A stretch of DNA of 64,000 bases from Psococerastis gibbosa. Taxonomy: Eukaryota > Arthropoda > Insecta > Psocodea > Psocidae. The stretch's first letter is position 1. Each line of letters starts with the position of its first letter. The position numbers and the translations under genes were made by a program. The stretch lies in the NCBI GenBank assembly GCA_963971405.1, contig OZ020487.1, positions 40,273,039 through 40,337,038 on the forward strand. The letters are read 5' to 3'. The notes below the pieces were generated by a model. That model had not been told where the DNA came from and did not search any database. It was given only the letters and a program-made list of their open reading frames with translations. Shown one piece after another: positions 31,425-43,621 of this stretch.

Positions 31425-31690
31425 GTCAGAATGGCGTAGAGGTAACGACTCGGACTATGATCCAGAAGGTGACTGGTTCGAGTCCCACCCGAATGCCAAA
31501 ATTTTCTAGTGGTACAATTATTTATCTTCTGACTACCATGCTTCGGAGGGCATGTAAAGCCGGCGGTCCCGGCAGTCTTCCCTGACTGTCGATAGGTTAA
31601 ACAGGAGGCTGTTGATGCAACCTGAAAACTCCTGTACCACGGGTAGTACCACCCCGACACGAATTTACTTTACTTTACTTTTACTTTTAA
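31425..31690 (+). repeat. tRNA-derived SINE, copy 2
   Basis: Reads TGGCGTAGAGGTAACGACTC (A box), GACTGGTTCGAGTCCCACC (B box), a body with CATGCTTCGGAGGGCATGTA shared with copy 1, and a tail of TTTAC repeats. It is the better-preserved of the two. The boxes and order are those of tRNA-derived SINEs. Confidence 0.85.
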
Positions 31691-31893
31691 ATAAGCTGAC
31701 ATGGGCCACAGCACGGTAAACACACAATTTTGAAGAAGAAAAAAAAATAATGAAATTGGAATTCCATTTCATAAGTTACGTACTAATTACATAGACAATG
31801 ATGCTCTAGATGAATATAAGCGGCTACCTTATGTATCTTACTGTACTATCTAGTAGAGGAGGGAGGTGGATGCGAAAGACAACATTTAAAAGC

Positions 31894-34800
31894 TTAAATA
31901 TGATCAGCAGCATTATTGGCTGACTGAACTGACATATGACTATCCGTCGGGGTAGGATCAGAGTGACAAAGAATATCTTTCACTCTGTGCAAATTAGTCG
32001 AATTGCTAACAACATGAAAATCTCGCGAAGGCCCAGGCACGTGCAAAAGGAAATCGCTTGGACAATGAGACCCTGGAAGGTGTGATATCATGTTGAGATG
32101 GTTCACCCCGTGGAACGAAGGACCTGGCAGGGGGAAGTTCCCCAGGGAGCAGCCAATATTCAAGCTTGGCGCACTCAAAGCAAAAAGAGCTGTAGAAAAG
32201 GATGGAGCAAATGGCAGATGGATACTGCTGCCCCGCAGAAGTTCAGGTCCGCCCGGCGTAACACGTCGACTTCCAGACACAGGTCTAAATGCTGATTTCT
32301 CATCTGCTAGAGTTGTCTGAATTTTGGAGGCTATTTTCTGAAAATGCTCCTGGTGCTTCGCTTCTAACTTTTCTTTCGGACAACCGCCGCAAATTCCCCC
32401 GCCTTTTGGAACGATTTCCTCTATCGCCTTTATCAAATCATCTCCGCACCGCTTTAGCACCAATTCCAGTACCGACCTCTTTTTGCTGGGAAACAGTTTA
32501 GAAAGCATTTCCAACGAAGATTCCATGATGTCATTTCTTTGTAAGTCGACAGGTACGGTTCTTTCACTTGTATCGTCTTGTGTGCTATGGTCATCGTCTA
32601 CGTTAACCTCTTCTTCTCGGCTGTCATCTACATTTTGACTTTCGACGTCTTCGTTGTTGATTTGGGTAGAATTTTCTTTGCTGACTGAGTCGTCGTTCCG
32701 TTCTTGCTCGCCTACTTGAGGATCGGTAACTTCGAAACCAAAAATTGGACCTTGCGGGAGGAATCCGTACTGTTTGCCTGTAGCTACTGCTGTTAGCCCC
32801 AAAGCTATCGCGTCCTCTGCCGCTTGTTGTCTCTTTAAAGCAACCTGAAACAAATGATAGCGAAATGTGTATTGTGTGATTGGTGCTATGTTAAACAATT
32901 TTCCTTACTAAGCGCCAGATGTAAGAGTCATAGAACATTCGAGGCCGCCAATTTTTTTTTAAAAATCCTACTAACGAGTACATACTAATGCCCACATAAT
33001 GCCTATTACGTATTGTCAATGGCTGGTCATAAGAGACTCAGAAATAAAAATATCTATTTTTGGCGGGAAGTGGATGTCCCATCTCTCTTATATAAAACCC
33101 TACTGAGGGTGTACTCAGTCAAATTCTTCTAATGCAAAGAAATAGCTTTAAAGGTATTTGTTTATCTCCTATTGCAGAAGACTTATGTTCTAAAAATAGC
33201 GTCTAGACGCCTCCAATATGTGCGGAACTAGCTTGCATACGATTTATTTGTAATGTTTTTTTGATAAATACACGCATTATTATTATTATTATTATGTATA
33301 ATGTGAAACGTTGAGATCACATATCATGTCCCCATTCAACTGCATTGGCTAAAATTAGGCGAAAGAATAATTTTCCCCATCACGTTTACTACTTTATAAG
33401 GTTTTGAATAGTTCAGCTCCTTCCTATCTCTATGACCGCCTAAAGCCATTGAATTCGCATAGAAACGGACTTGTATTGCGGATACCCTGACATAACACAG
33501 CTTGATATGGTAGTTATTTTTTTGTAAATGTCTGCCGCCAGTGGAACACCCTAGATATGGAAATCAGATCGCAGCTAAATATTTGTGATTTTAAAAGCCA
33601 GTTACTAAGAAAATTACTTGGGACAGAACTGTTTCAAAATACGATTTACTGTATGTCTATAGGTCTTTATGTATTTTTATGTATATATTATAATACGTTT
33701 AGAATAAGATAAGTGAAATTAAGCGTTTTTAGTTTTGTTGACTGTGTATTTTGGAAATTGTATTGTTTCTTGGACGTGGGTTAGACATAAAAAGACTTTC
33801 TAGTCTTAAGTCACGCCCCGTAAATTTAAGACGTTTATTATTATTATTATGTATATATATTAACGATTAATAAATTAATAGACTACAGTACTTAAAAGGT
33901 ATGGAGGTATTTATGTACGCAGATGATATGACACTCGTAATTGCGAACAAAGATGTGAAAGCAGCCAGCAACAAAATGAACTCGGCAATCAGGGAAATTC
34001 AACAACTGACCCATGACCTCGGTCTGGCAATTAACTAAAAAAAAATCATGCACGGTCTTATAATGGTGACGACAATGGATCCCCCCCCCCTTAACCTTCT
34101 CTCCCCCCCTTAACCTTCTCCCCCCTTAACCTTCTCTCCCCCCCTCTTCGTCTCTTGTTTCTGCTCTATTTAATTTTAAGCATCTATCTATTAGTACATG
34201 AGCATGAAAAGAAGACTTTATAGTCTTATTGTTCACCTTTTGTTTTGTTTTTATTCAATAAAGTCGTTTTCATTTCATTTCACATGAGGAATAGAGGACC
34301 AAACACATTGAAAGCAAATACATATTCCACAAACATGGATGTCTGCACCCCAGCAATACCTGCAATTGCACCCAATACATAGGCATGGTAGAAGAGCACA
34401 AATACTTGGGATTAACCATTGACAGCCATCTAAACTGGCAATCGCATATAAAGTCATTGTGTAAAAGAATACGATCTGGGAGTGCAGCTCTCCATAAACT
34501 AAAATACGGGATGCCAAGGAATGTAATAAAAAATGTTTATCACGCCCTGATGGAGTCTGTAATAACTTACGTAGTAACAAATTGGTTCAGGGACGAAAAC
34601 ACTTATGTAAATAAAGTGCAAAATGCCCAAAATAGAATAATTAAGCATATATTGTCAAACAAACTAAATAAAAAATTTAACCATATTGATGATAAATATA
34701 AGTACCTTGAAATATTAAACCTAAAACAACTCTATACATTTAAAGTAATTAAATATAACTTCTTTGACAAGAATTTTAACATTGAAACAATTCACATCAC

Positions 34801-37800
34801 AATACTCGAAATCCAAAAAAGGTCAATTTGAAACCAGCCTACAACAAATACGGGGATAGATTAAATAGTATAACCAAAATTTTTAATGAATTGCCCATAC
34901 AACTTAAAAAATTAACTAAAAATAGGGTAAATAAAAACGAAAATAAAAAAGTGGCTTTTGAACTAACGCTTTAAAATTTATCTTTCAAACTTATTTTACT
35001 TTTTACTTTACTTTACTTTGCTATAATAATTACTTTTTACGTTAGCATACAATTTTTAAATGGTATGATACTGATTTGAAGTTAAAACTAAGTTTTGCTA
35101 ACACAGACGTGAAATAGAAAATATGTTGCATCATCTATAGCGTTTACTGTGCGAGCCCCCGACAAGTTGATTAACTTGGGGGCCCACAGGTTATTTCTAT
35201 TATACAAGTGTATAGGCCTAATTGTTTACTTTTTTAAATATATTCCTTCGGCGCAGGGGAGTACCGGCCGAAGAAGAAGAAGAAGAAGAAAAATTATTAT
35301 TATTAAATATATTTTATATCTTGCAGTGCCACTGCACTAAGATCACTCGATAAGCGGAAGCTTGAGCGTGATGATGTTGATTAATACCAAATTGTTTTTC
35401 TCAATATATGCACCTTGTCCGGGGTTACTGGTCAAGGAAAAAAGTGAAGTGAAGTGTAAGTCCATTGAAATGTTACATGAGCTCTCCATTTTTCAGAGGC
35501 AGCAATTTTATTTTCGAGACATGTGAGGGGGTCAATTGAAGCTTAACCTCAAGTTTGTGGGGTCGCCACACTTGTCCCCCGGCCGCCATATTGAAAAAAG
35601 GGGTGAAAATATTTTTTTTTCGCGATATCTCGGACTCTATACCTTTTAAAAAAATGTGTAAAGACATAATTTGTAGCAAATTGTTTTGCCTACAAGTATG
35701 TCTATATAACATTTCGCCCTAAATTAAAAATTAAAGAAGTTATAAGTAAAAAAACAAGAAAAGTTTTATAACAATTTTCTTTTTTGCTCTATAACTTTTT
35801 TTTTATACATTTTACAAAAACAAATACCTCAGACATACCTTGGACATGATCTTTTGAGGAAAAGTGTTCCCTATAACTTTTTTTATTTCATTAATTTAAA
35901 ACGCTGTTACAGCGCTCAAAAGTTGACCGGGCTCGTCAATGCTCATGAGAATCCCGTCAAAACGTAATGTTTAACATATTTTTGATTTTTTTTATATTGT
36001 AACTTGTTCTTACGTAAATTGTTCTTACAAAATTTTTGTTAAATTCGCACAACTTTACTTATTAATTCCTAACGCCGGTTTCCTTAGTGAGAAAACGTTT
36101 TCTCATAGCTTTATACGGCGGTAATAAATACGACTCACTAGACGGCTTGCGATACAAGCGATTTGCCCAGACAGTCACTAAAAATTCATTTAATTTATCA
36201 TCGCTGCCTCCAACATGCCTCCATTGTTCGGGCGAAACATGCAGCAACATTATGGAAATATCAAAGAATGGAAGAAAATGAATTTGAAGAACTTCCAACT
36301 AGGACTCCAATTTTAATTCCTGTCAATCCTCAAACTTTCACACTTGACGTTGATTTAGATTCTGAGCCACAGCCTGGACCATCGAAGAAAATTGGATTAG
36401 AGTAGCTAGCTAATAAGTGATTAATAATAATATGATGTCGAGGATTACGTTATAAGCAAGTCCGTGGAGTAGGCCTACTGGGGATACCACGCCAAAAAAA
36501 ACGCGCCTACAGACTCTATACCTCATAGCCAGCGGGGAAAAGCCTTTGGAATGAATAAGTTAAGTTGTACGAATTTAACAAAAAATTTGTAAGAATATAT
36601 TTACAATATAAAAAAAAAATCAATAATAAGTTAATCATTACGTTTCGACCGGATTCTCATGAGCATTGAGCATGAGCTTTGGAGCGCTGTAACAGCGTTT
36701 TGAATTAATAAAATAAAAAAAGTTATACGGAAAACTTTTCCTCAAAAGATCATCTACAAGATTGATCTGAGGTAATTCTTTTGTAAAATGTATAAAAAAA
36801 GTTATAGAGCAAAAAAGAAAATTGTTATAAAACTTTTCTTACTTTTTTACTTATAACTTCTTTAATTTCTAATTTAGGACGAAAAATTATATTAACATAC
36901 TTGTAGGCAAAACAATTTGCATTAAGATCGCTCAATAAGCGGAAGCTTGAGCGTGATAATAACATGTATTAAATTCTTTTCAATGTATTGCACCTTGTCC
37001 GGAGTGTAGACCTAAGTGAAGTGATAAAATATTTTTATTTAACATGACAACATGGATTATTTTAGCAATGAAACAACTACTTAGGCGGCTATTCCACTTG
37101 TCACTTTTTCTTCATTTGTGCATTAAAAATTGATGAGAATTTTTGTTTTAAGGAGACTATTATGTAGCTATACTTAACTTATCTATTATAATTTAAGTTA
37201 TAATATGGTAGAGACTTATTATTGATGTCTCTACCATATTGTAACTTAATTTATAATAGATAAGTTTAGTATCTACATAATAGTCTCCTTAAAACAAAAA
37301 TCTCGTCAATTTTTAATGCACAAATGATGAAAAACTGACAAGTGGAATAGCCGGCTTACTGTATGTATTTTATTTATGACGCATATACAATATGTTATTG
37401 TGTGTATTCATTTTGTGCAGCTCAACCTACTACCGTGACAATGCCCAACAACAATGATGTTGTCTAAATGATTCAGTAGGCTAACTTTTTCGGACAAATT
37501 CTGAGAGAGAAGTTGAAATTGATCCGTCCCACGTCTCAGCTAATGGACATGCTGCTGGAGGGGATAAAGAAAGATCCACTTGAATTTTGATTCAGTGATG
37601 ATAAACAATATTGAATTACATTGAAATCAATTCAGTGGAGCCTCCCTCGCCACTGTTTACATAGAAGCTCACCAGATGACGTTTCTAATCTTTGGCTAGC
37701 CCGTTTCGCTGACATGCTGAATACAACAATTGTTTATGCATGGAGCTTTTCTTTAAGATGAATATATACTGTATGTATATTTGAGGGGTAGTTGTTCAGG

Positions 37801-40800
37801 TGCGGAATGTCTGTCTGCAGCCCTGTTATGGCGATTTGTGATTAACGTAATACTGGGGTTTATTCAATTCAAATGAGTGCAAAATGCGCGGGAAATTCAA
37901 ATTCATAAATTAATATTTTTTGGTGAGTTTTCAATTTTTTTTCTCCCGTAGATGTAGACACATTAATTAAAATTCTTATTATATTTCAAAATTCTACCTG
38001 TACATTTTAATATTTATTAGTACCTATACCTATTTCCTTCAATTATGAAACAATGCAACCAACCATTCTCTTGTATTCCAATAATTTATTGATTTGAATT
38101 TCCCGCGCATATTTTAACACCGTCAGGTGACACCTTACTATTGCGGTATAAAAAAATAAAGCCCGGTATATGTTAATCCCAAATTGCCATAATAGGTCCA
38201 TGCGCGCCGACTTCATATAGAATGGTAAGGCACGTGCCTTACCACTTTGGAAAGTGGTAAGGCAGTGCCTTACCACTTTTCAAAGTAATATTAGGAATTT
38301 TTGTTGCAATTTTTTCTTATTTTTTAAAGTAGCATTAAGTTCAGATAAAAATAAAATTTAATATTAAAACAAGAAATAGAATAAAGTTAATGAAAATTCA
38401 AAATTGGCGCAAATTTGCGGCCCCGACGAGAGAGTGGCTGTAACAACCAATCAGGGCACGAAATTTTAAATTGGCGGTCGCGGCCATGTTTGTAAATTTG
38501 TAAATTGTAATGTGTTTACGCTTATACATACAGTAAGTGTAGCTTATGATTGTTAAGTTCAATATTTTATTTTATTTTCCTCTCCAAACTGAATCTTTTG
38601 GTTTAATTGATATTAAGACTTCTCTTCCCTATGTTCTTCCATTGTTGTGTTCACTTTTCAACGTTCACAAACTGATAGAAAGTTCTCAAATCTAGTTCAC
38701 ACAAGAACAGGTAAGCACCAATTTACATTAACTTCTTGTTTTAATTTTATTACTCATACATTAGCCTATTGTACTGTACCTACTAATGCCGTATGTTACT
38801 TAATCCCTAATAAACTACATTGACAAAGTGAATTTCGGAATTTAAGTTAGTAGTAAGTAGCTGAATTTTCTTTGGTTGGCCTAGAACTAAACAGGTTCCG
38901 ACTTATGTATAGATTTTAGACGTGTAGGCCTACTTACCTACCTTGCAGTTACGGTCGGTCACGGCAAAAAAATATATATAGAGAATTATCATGATTAGAA
39001 AATATTGTAGAACTGCAATAAATGTACTTCGTGATATTTTTACATGACTGTCACGTACATGGTACTTTCGAATTTATGTAGTAAGGCCGACACGTGATCG
39101 TAAAAGTAGGTTTAAAAATTAATGAAATTAAAATTTGGAAGTGAAAACTGGGCAAAATGCCAAAATAATATACCTATATGGTTAATATATTTTATTTTTC
39201 CCCTTTTAAACTTACATTTTAAATTCACAAGTTTGCTTGTTTTTTGTTCTAGTGGGTCTGTAAGCATGGATATCAGAAAATTTTTCAAAGAAAAGTCTAC
39301 ACCCATGGTGACGGAACCTTCTACATCAGCAGCAACTACAATTCTCGGAAGGGCGGAATCTGCGGGGTCAGGTAGGTAATCAATTAATGGAAATGTGTCA
39401 ACATTTATTGACTGTTAAAAAAAGGGGAAATTACTACATATATGAACTATTTTTTAACGTCCAGTTTAAGGTATACATGGAAATAATATGCTTGCCATTA
39501 ATTAAATGGGAGATTTATAGGGAAGAATCAATAGTGTAGTCTAAAAAGCTGGTCGTGATATAGCAGGATAGCAGATAGCTTTAGCCAGGACCTCGTAATG
39601 ACACGTTACATACAGTTTAAAATTGTTTGGGGCTGGGTGGACCCATACCTCTGAAATCTGAACCTCCTCCGAAATATAGTCATGACTACGGCCAATCGTA
39701 GCAGTTAACCCTATTGCACAGTTATTTCTCCAGTTACAATTTTAAGCACTTTTTGGTCAAGAAGCCTCGATGAGATATGTGTTAAAAGAACATAATATAT
39801 CTGCAATATATATTTTTTTTATTCAACAGGCCCAGGAACTGCCTTAACGCAAGCTACGATTCCAAATTCTTCTTCGGGAAATAAGAATGCTGTTAAGCGA
39901 AGGGGATTCAATAAATCATGGCTTCAAACGTACCCTTGGATGGAGTATTCCCGAGGACTAGTGTTTTGCAAAATATGTAAGGAAGCTGAAAGTAATGGGC
40001 TGTTAATTTTATGTAAACTGAAGGAGGAGACTTTCACAAAAAAAGGATTCAGCTACTGGAAAAATGCTACAGCAACTTTTCGAAAGCACGAAAATAGTGG
40101 TTCGCATAGAGAAAGCGTTCTTAAAACGGGGAAAAACGTAAATGTATCCACACTTCTAAATGAGAATTTGAACAACGAGATGAGGAGTGCCCGTTCAGCG
40201 TTATTATGCCTCTTCTCTTCTTTGAGATTTCTTTGTCGGCAAGGGTTGGCCATCCGCGGCCATGAAGACGTTTCTTCAAATTTCTGGCAACTGGTCAATT
40301 TGAGAAAAGATGATTGCCCGGAAATGCAAAAGTGGTTAGGCCATAAAGCTAAAAAATACACCTGGATGTCTCACGATATTCAAAACGAGATAGTGGAAAT
40401 GTTGAGCCGCTCTGTTTTGGAGAATGTTGTACAAGGGGCAATGAATAGAGGCTATTTTAGCATTATGGTGGACGAGACTACAGACATATCAGTTCATGAG
40501 CAAGTAACGTTTTGTTTGCGAACAGTGGATGACAATATGGATATTTTTGAGGACTTCGTAGGCTTGTATGCGGCTCCGAATACCACGGCACAAACTCTTT
40601 TTGAGATAGTCAAAGACATTTTTCTTCGATTAGGGTTGCCATTTTCCAAGCTTAGGGGTCAGTGCTATGATGGGGCTTCTCAAATGCGAGGGGAATTCAA
40701 TGGATTGCAAAAACTTGTTGCTGATTTACAACCACAAGCGATGTATGTACATTGTGCCGCTCATAATCTTAATTTAGCTGTAGAAGATAGCTTAAAGCAC

Positions 40801-42946
40801 CTCCCTTGTATGAGAGACATTATGAATTTAGCCAAAGACCTAATCAATACTATCAGAGAATCACCAAAGCGTATGGAAATGTTTAAAAATATCCCAGATC
40901 CAGGTAATGCCAAACCTATCAAAACTCTACGTCCCCTATGTCCTACAAGATGGACGATGAGAGCTTCAAGTATCAACAAAATTTTAAAGCATTATGAAAA
41001 AATCGCAATTTTTTTCGAAGAGTTTTCCGAAAATGATACGTCAGACGCAGCTGCGAAGTGCTCGGGATATCTCCACCAAATGGAGTCATTTAAAACATTT
41101 TTTCATCTTTTGTTGTACAGCAAAATAATGACTCCACTTGAAGAAGTTAACGCACAAATACAATCGCCCCATATCGGCGCGGCAGAAATTAAGGCGAAGA
41201 TTGATTTTCTCATAGCCATTATGACGGCAAGGCGTGAGGAGTATAAGAAATTCTGGGATCAGTGCCTGGAGGAGACAGAAAGGATGAAGTTCGTCGGCAA
41301 TCCCGAACTCCCTAGGCAACGGCGTATTCCAAAAAAATTGGAAAGTTGTGGTGGTGCAGGACAAGGACACGAATTTACAGGAGCAGAGAATTACTTCAAG
41401 CAGATGTACATAGAGGTATGCGACACAGTTTTGATGTGCTTAAGGAGGCGCTTTGAGACATCCTCCCTTAATACTGTTGTTGCTGTGGAAGAAGAGCTTG
41501 CATCTTTTGTGGCCCAAGGCATTTCCTCGTTGGAAAATGCACAAAAGTTTTTTTGTAATGACATAGACATTGGAAGACTCTCCCTACATCTGTCAATGCT
41601 ACATGATATTTCTAAGCAACGGAAGATCTCACTCACCACGATGCGTGACGTAAGAAAATTTCTCGTAGAAGAAGGAAGTATAAAAGATCTAGTTGAGGAA
41701 GTGACAAAGAGCATTAAAATCCTCCGGACCATTCCAGTGACGACAGCAACCGCTGAACGGTCGTTCAGCTCACTTCGACGTCTGAAAACGTATCTTCGGT
41801 CCACTATGGGGCAGGCTAGGCTGAATCATCTAGCTGTCTTAAATGCGCACCAATTGGAACTAGATGCATTAGACTTAAGACCCATTGTAAATGACTTTAT
41901 AAAAAAAAATCAAGTGAGGAAAGCAACGTTCGCTTTATTTTAAATTCGTTTATAGTCTATTTACATATAGGCCTACTGTATTTGCAATGCAGCACAATTT
42001 GCAAATAATGTGTTAAGAGGATATAGCACGTAGACACGTCGTCACCACAAATTCCAACACATTTTACTTTTTGATTCCTTTTATATGAAAGATATCAAAA
42101 CCCTGTTGCTACCGTGTATGTATTATTGCTCAAGGCATAGTAGTGTAATGAAATTTTTAATTTTCGATCAATACAATAGTTTTTTATATAAAGAGAGACT
42201 CGTCAGAACTTCAGCGAATTTCTGACGAGTCTCACTTTATATAAAAAACTATAGATCTAAAATTAAAAATTTCATAACACTACGATGCCTTGAGGAATAA
42301 TACATACACGGTAGCAACAGGGTTTTGATATCTTTCATATAAAAGGAATAAAAAAATAAAATGTGTTGGAATTTGTGGTGACCACGTGTCTACGTACTAT
42401 ATCCTCTTAATGTATTTATGTATTCATTTAAAAAATGTAATCGCATTGCCTTTCAACTACAGTTACAAAATGTTACCGTATTCATATTTCATAGTCATTA
42501 AAGAAATTGAAAAATGACATGTACTTAACTACTTATACTTTGGACAATATACAGTACTGTAATGCACAGTAATTAAGCCATTGTACGTTGACTGTGTTTT
42601 TCTTAATAATTCCCGGCTATATTTAAGTTATACTATATAATATAAAGGTTTTACCGTGCCACGGTGCCTTACCACTATTTTGCACAAGTCGGCGCGCATG
42701 AATAGGTCCGCTGAAGCCCATATTAATAATTACCTGTTTTGCCATAACTTTTTGCCTTTCTGCAATAAGTATGCATCGCTGGCATTCGCAGTCGCGGTAT
42801 CTGCATTCCCTCTTATGGCCTTTCAGCCATGAGATGACTCCGTGATTTCGGCAACGAGCACACTTTGGCTTTCTGGCACCACTGTCAGTCTTTGGCCACT
42901 TCGGATAATGTTCGTCCTCCTTCATTTCAGTTATAAAATTTACCAC
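31894..42946 (-). CDS. dmrt93B: DM-domain transcription factor, Dmrt93B-like
   Basis: Two coding exons about 9.9 kb apart: 42946 (or the second ATG, 42925) to 42734, donor GTAATT; and 32844-31894, acceptor TTGTTTCAG. They join in phase 0 as ...[12 protein letters not shown]..., 380-387 aa. Exon 1 holds the DM domain [40 protein letters not shown] with all zinc ligands, which binds the DNA minor groove. Exon 2 starts with the recognition-helix tail, then [20 protein letters not shown] and PQGPIFG, a block typical of arthropod Dmrt93B. An acidic linker and a DMA motif follow ([37 protein letters not shown], about residues 175-208). The family acts in neural and sexual development. The intron contains a complete hAT element ending 33 bp below the donor, plus LINE, SINE-like and foldback repeats. 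Expression may be affected; the coding sequence is intact. Upstream noncoding exons not identified. Confidence 0.9.
32845..33895. other. Dmrt intron stretch with a LINE-like tail only
   Basis: AT-rich intron DNA. GACTTTCTAGTCTTAAGTC near 33800 followed by a TTA microsatellite resembles a LINE 3' tail. A TTA repeat also lies at 33277-33294. No exon recognised. Confidence 0.3.
33900..34282 (+). mobile_element. LINE RT palm remnant and separate LINE tail
   Basis: 33900-34035 encodes [20 protein letters not shown], the YADD catalytic box of a reverse transcriptase, then stops. 34081-34146 is a C-rich minisatellite (CCCCTTAACCTTCTC units). 34195-34282 is the GACTTTATAGTCTTATTGTT ... CAATAAAGTCG 3' tail with terminal TTTCA repeats, shared with 19418-19490 and 47640-47716. 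Confidence 0.65.
34380..34975 (+). mobile_element. LINE RT thumb and C terminus
   Basis: The frame 34385-34831 reads [49 protein letters not shown], a typical RT thumb. Translation in a shifted frame continues to about 34975 with an [10 protein letters not shown]-like end. Probably the continuation of the YADD fragment at 33900 after an internal insertion or rearrangement. Confidence 0.75.
35337..37025. mobile_element. Large foldback unit with flanking direct repeats and a captured coding fragment
   Basis: Two direct repeats (35337-35457 and 36921-37025) share TAAGCGGAAGCTTGAGCGTG and GCACCTTGTCCGG. Between them, arms of about 390-420 bp (35674-36060 and 36500-36920) are inverted copies. Landmarks are AAATTGTTTTGCCTACAAG, TATAACAATTTTCTTTTTTG, AAAGATCATC-type segments, CGCTGTTACAGCGC and ATGCTCATGAGAATCC. 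The unique centre carries coding-like sequence (next entry). No transposase. Confidence 0.75.
36060..36410 (+). pseudogene. Captured fragment of the CXC-type uncharacterised family
   Basis: Frame 1 reads [45 protein letters not shown] and then loses similarity. Another frame continues [36 protein letters not shown]. The LYGG...LD.LRY..F...V...S..L.SLPPT block precedes the RVY.Q...W region in the family represented at 18557-18870. Short, frameshifted, without splice borders; a passenger between foldback arms. Confidence 0.45.
37081..37358. repeat. Foldback MITE (TTAGGCGG family), copy 5, near-perfect hairpin
   Basis: Starts TTAGGCGGCTATTCCACTTG and ends with the complement (AAGTGGAATAGCCGGCTTA). 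Arms of about 130 bp include TTTTAAGGAGACTATTATGT and TATTATAATTTAAGTTATAA with complements. Subtype shared with 5547-5724. In the Dmrt intron. Confidence 0.9.
39266..41943 (+). CDS. hAT transposase, ZMYM1-like
   Basis: Exon 1 39266-39371 (donor GTAGGT) and exon 2 39830-41943 (acceptor TTCAACAG) join in phase to 739 aa. The start [10 protein letters not shown] includes an IxxFF motif that could be a PCNA-interacting peptide. A TTF-type zinc finger region follows ([33 protein letters not shown]). The RNaseH-like core has Asp250 (MVDETTDIS), Asp316 ([14 protein letters not shown]), [13 protein letters not shown] and, after the all-alpha insertion, Glu678 ([20 protein letters not shown]) in the C-terminal dimerisation region. 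All three catalytic residues are present, with no internal stop. The ORF lies within matched TIRs, so it may still be functional. ZMYM1-like hAT transposases of this layout are widespread in animals. Confidence 0.92.
42017..42406. repeat. Foldback MITE with TTAA flanks inside the hAT element
   Basis: Bordered by TTAA (42013-42016 and 42407-42410). The ends GAGGATATAGCACGTAGACA and its near-complement lead into arms of about 185 bp that pair with few mismatches around a GACGAGTCTC ... GAGACTCGTC centre. Located 73 bp after the hAT transposase stop. TTAA duplication suggests a piggyBac- or Kolobok-type mobiliser. Confidence 0.88.
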
Positions 42947-43550
42947 AACTTAAAAAATTTTAAAAGTTCAAATTATGTCACTACTTCGGAAGAAAAAGGA
43001 CACAACTCTACATCTATCAATTTACAGAAATTGAAGTTTTTTTTTAAATAATGATTAGGTTACCTGACGTTTCCCGCCAGATAGAAAAAGACACAACTGC
43101 CCTCATGCGTAAAATATAAACACTACATTAACGCAATAAATATATATATATTTAAATATTTTAACGTTATTAAATCGAAACCGACAATTTTTGAGTTGTG
43201 TCTTTTTTATTCAGTACTCAATAGGTTATTTTCGTTGTATTGGCAGGATTAAAAAGAAATGGAATATTTTGGTGCTAATTCACCATCTGGATGCCACTAT
43301 AGCCCATTTACGTTTTTTTTGTAAATTATTTATTATACGATGAAGAAAAATACAATTATTGAAGTTCAAAACCGAGAGGTTTGTCTGAATACAATCATGT
43401 TTATCGCCCATGAAAAATTAAAATTACTTAATATTACTCTTTAACTTAATTTTTTTTTAAATACACTAACTGCAATATGACTCATAATATAATTACTGAA
43501 GGAAACGACATGCTTTTTAGAATGTTGCTGGTAGACCTGCTTAGGCGCTT
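42947..43550. other. No gene seen: upstream of the DM exon
   Basis: AT-rich. Likely holds the Dmrt promoter or a 5' noncoding intron, but no motif decides it. No repeat pairing recognised. Confidence 0.3.
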
Positions 43551-43621
43551 ATTCCACCTACGTCAATAGTCAATACCACATTTACTATTGACTATTGACG
43601 TAGGTGAAATAAGCGCCTATA
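43551..43621. repeat. Foldback MITE (TTAGGCGG family), copy 6, minimal
   Basis: Only 71 bp: TTAGGCGCTTATTCCACCTA, a short spacer, and the complement. The core GTGGTAGCAGACATT is absent, so the element is essentially two arms. Confidence 0.85.

Larger units (their letters stand above)
38199..42700 (+). mobile_element. Complete hAT transposon (4.5 kb) with 8-bp target duplications
   Basis: The ends are CATGCGCGCCGACTT and its complement, flanked by AATAGGTC at 38191-38198 and 42701-42708. Sub-terminal GGTAAGGCA motifs (38222-38280, 42660-42675) occur in both orientations, typical of transposase-binding clusters in hAT ends. It encodes one two-exon transposase and carries a TTAA foldback in the 3' noncoding part. 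Inserted in the Dmrt93B-like intron, opposite in strand to that gene. The perfect duplication and open ORF indicate a recent insertion. Confidence 0.95.

Noticed and set aside
32090-32501. Plus-strand open frames across the Dmrt second exon
   Set aside because: They are shadows of the minus-strand Dmrt coding exon, which has clear DMA motif support.
40053-41804. Minus-strand open frames within the hAT transposase
   Set aside because: Antisense shadows of the transposase with no domain similarity.
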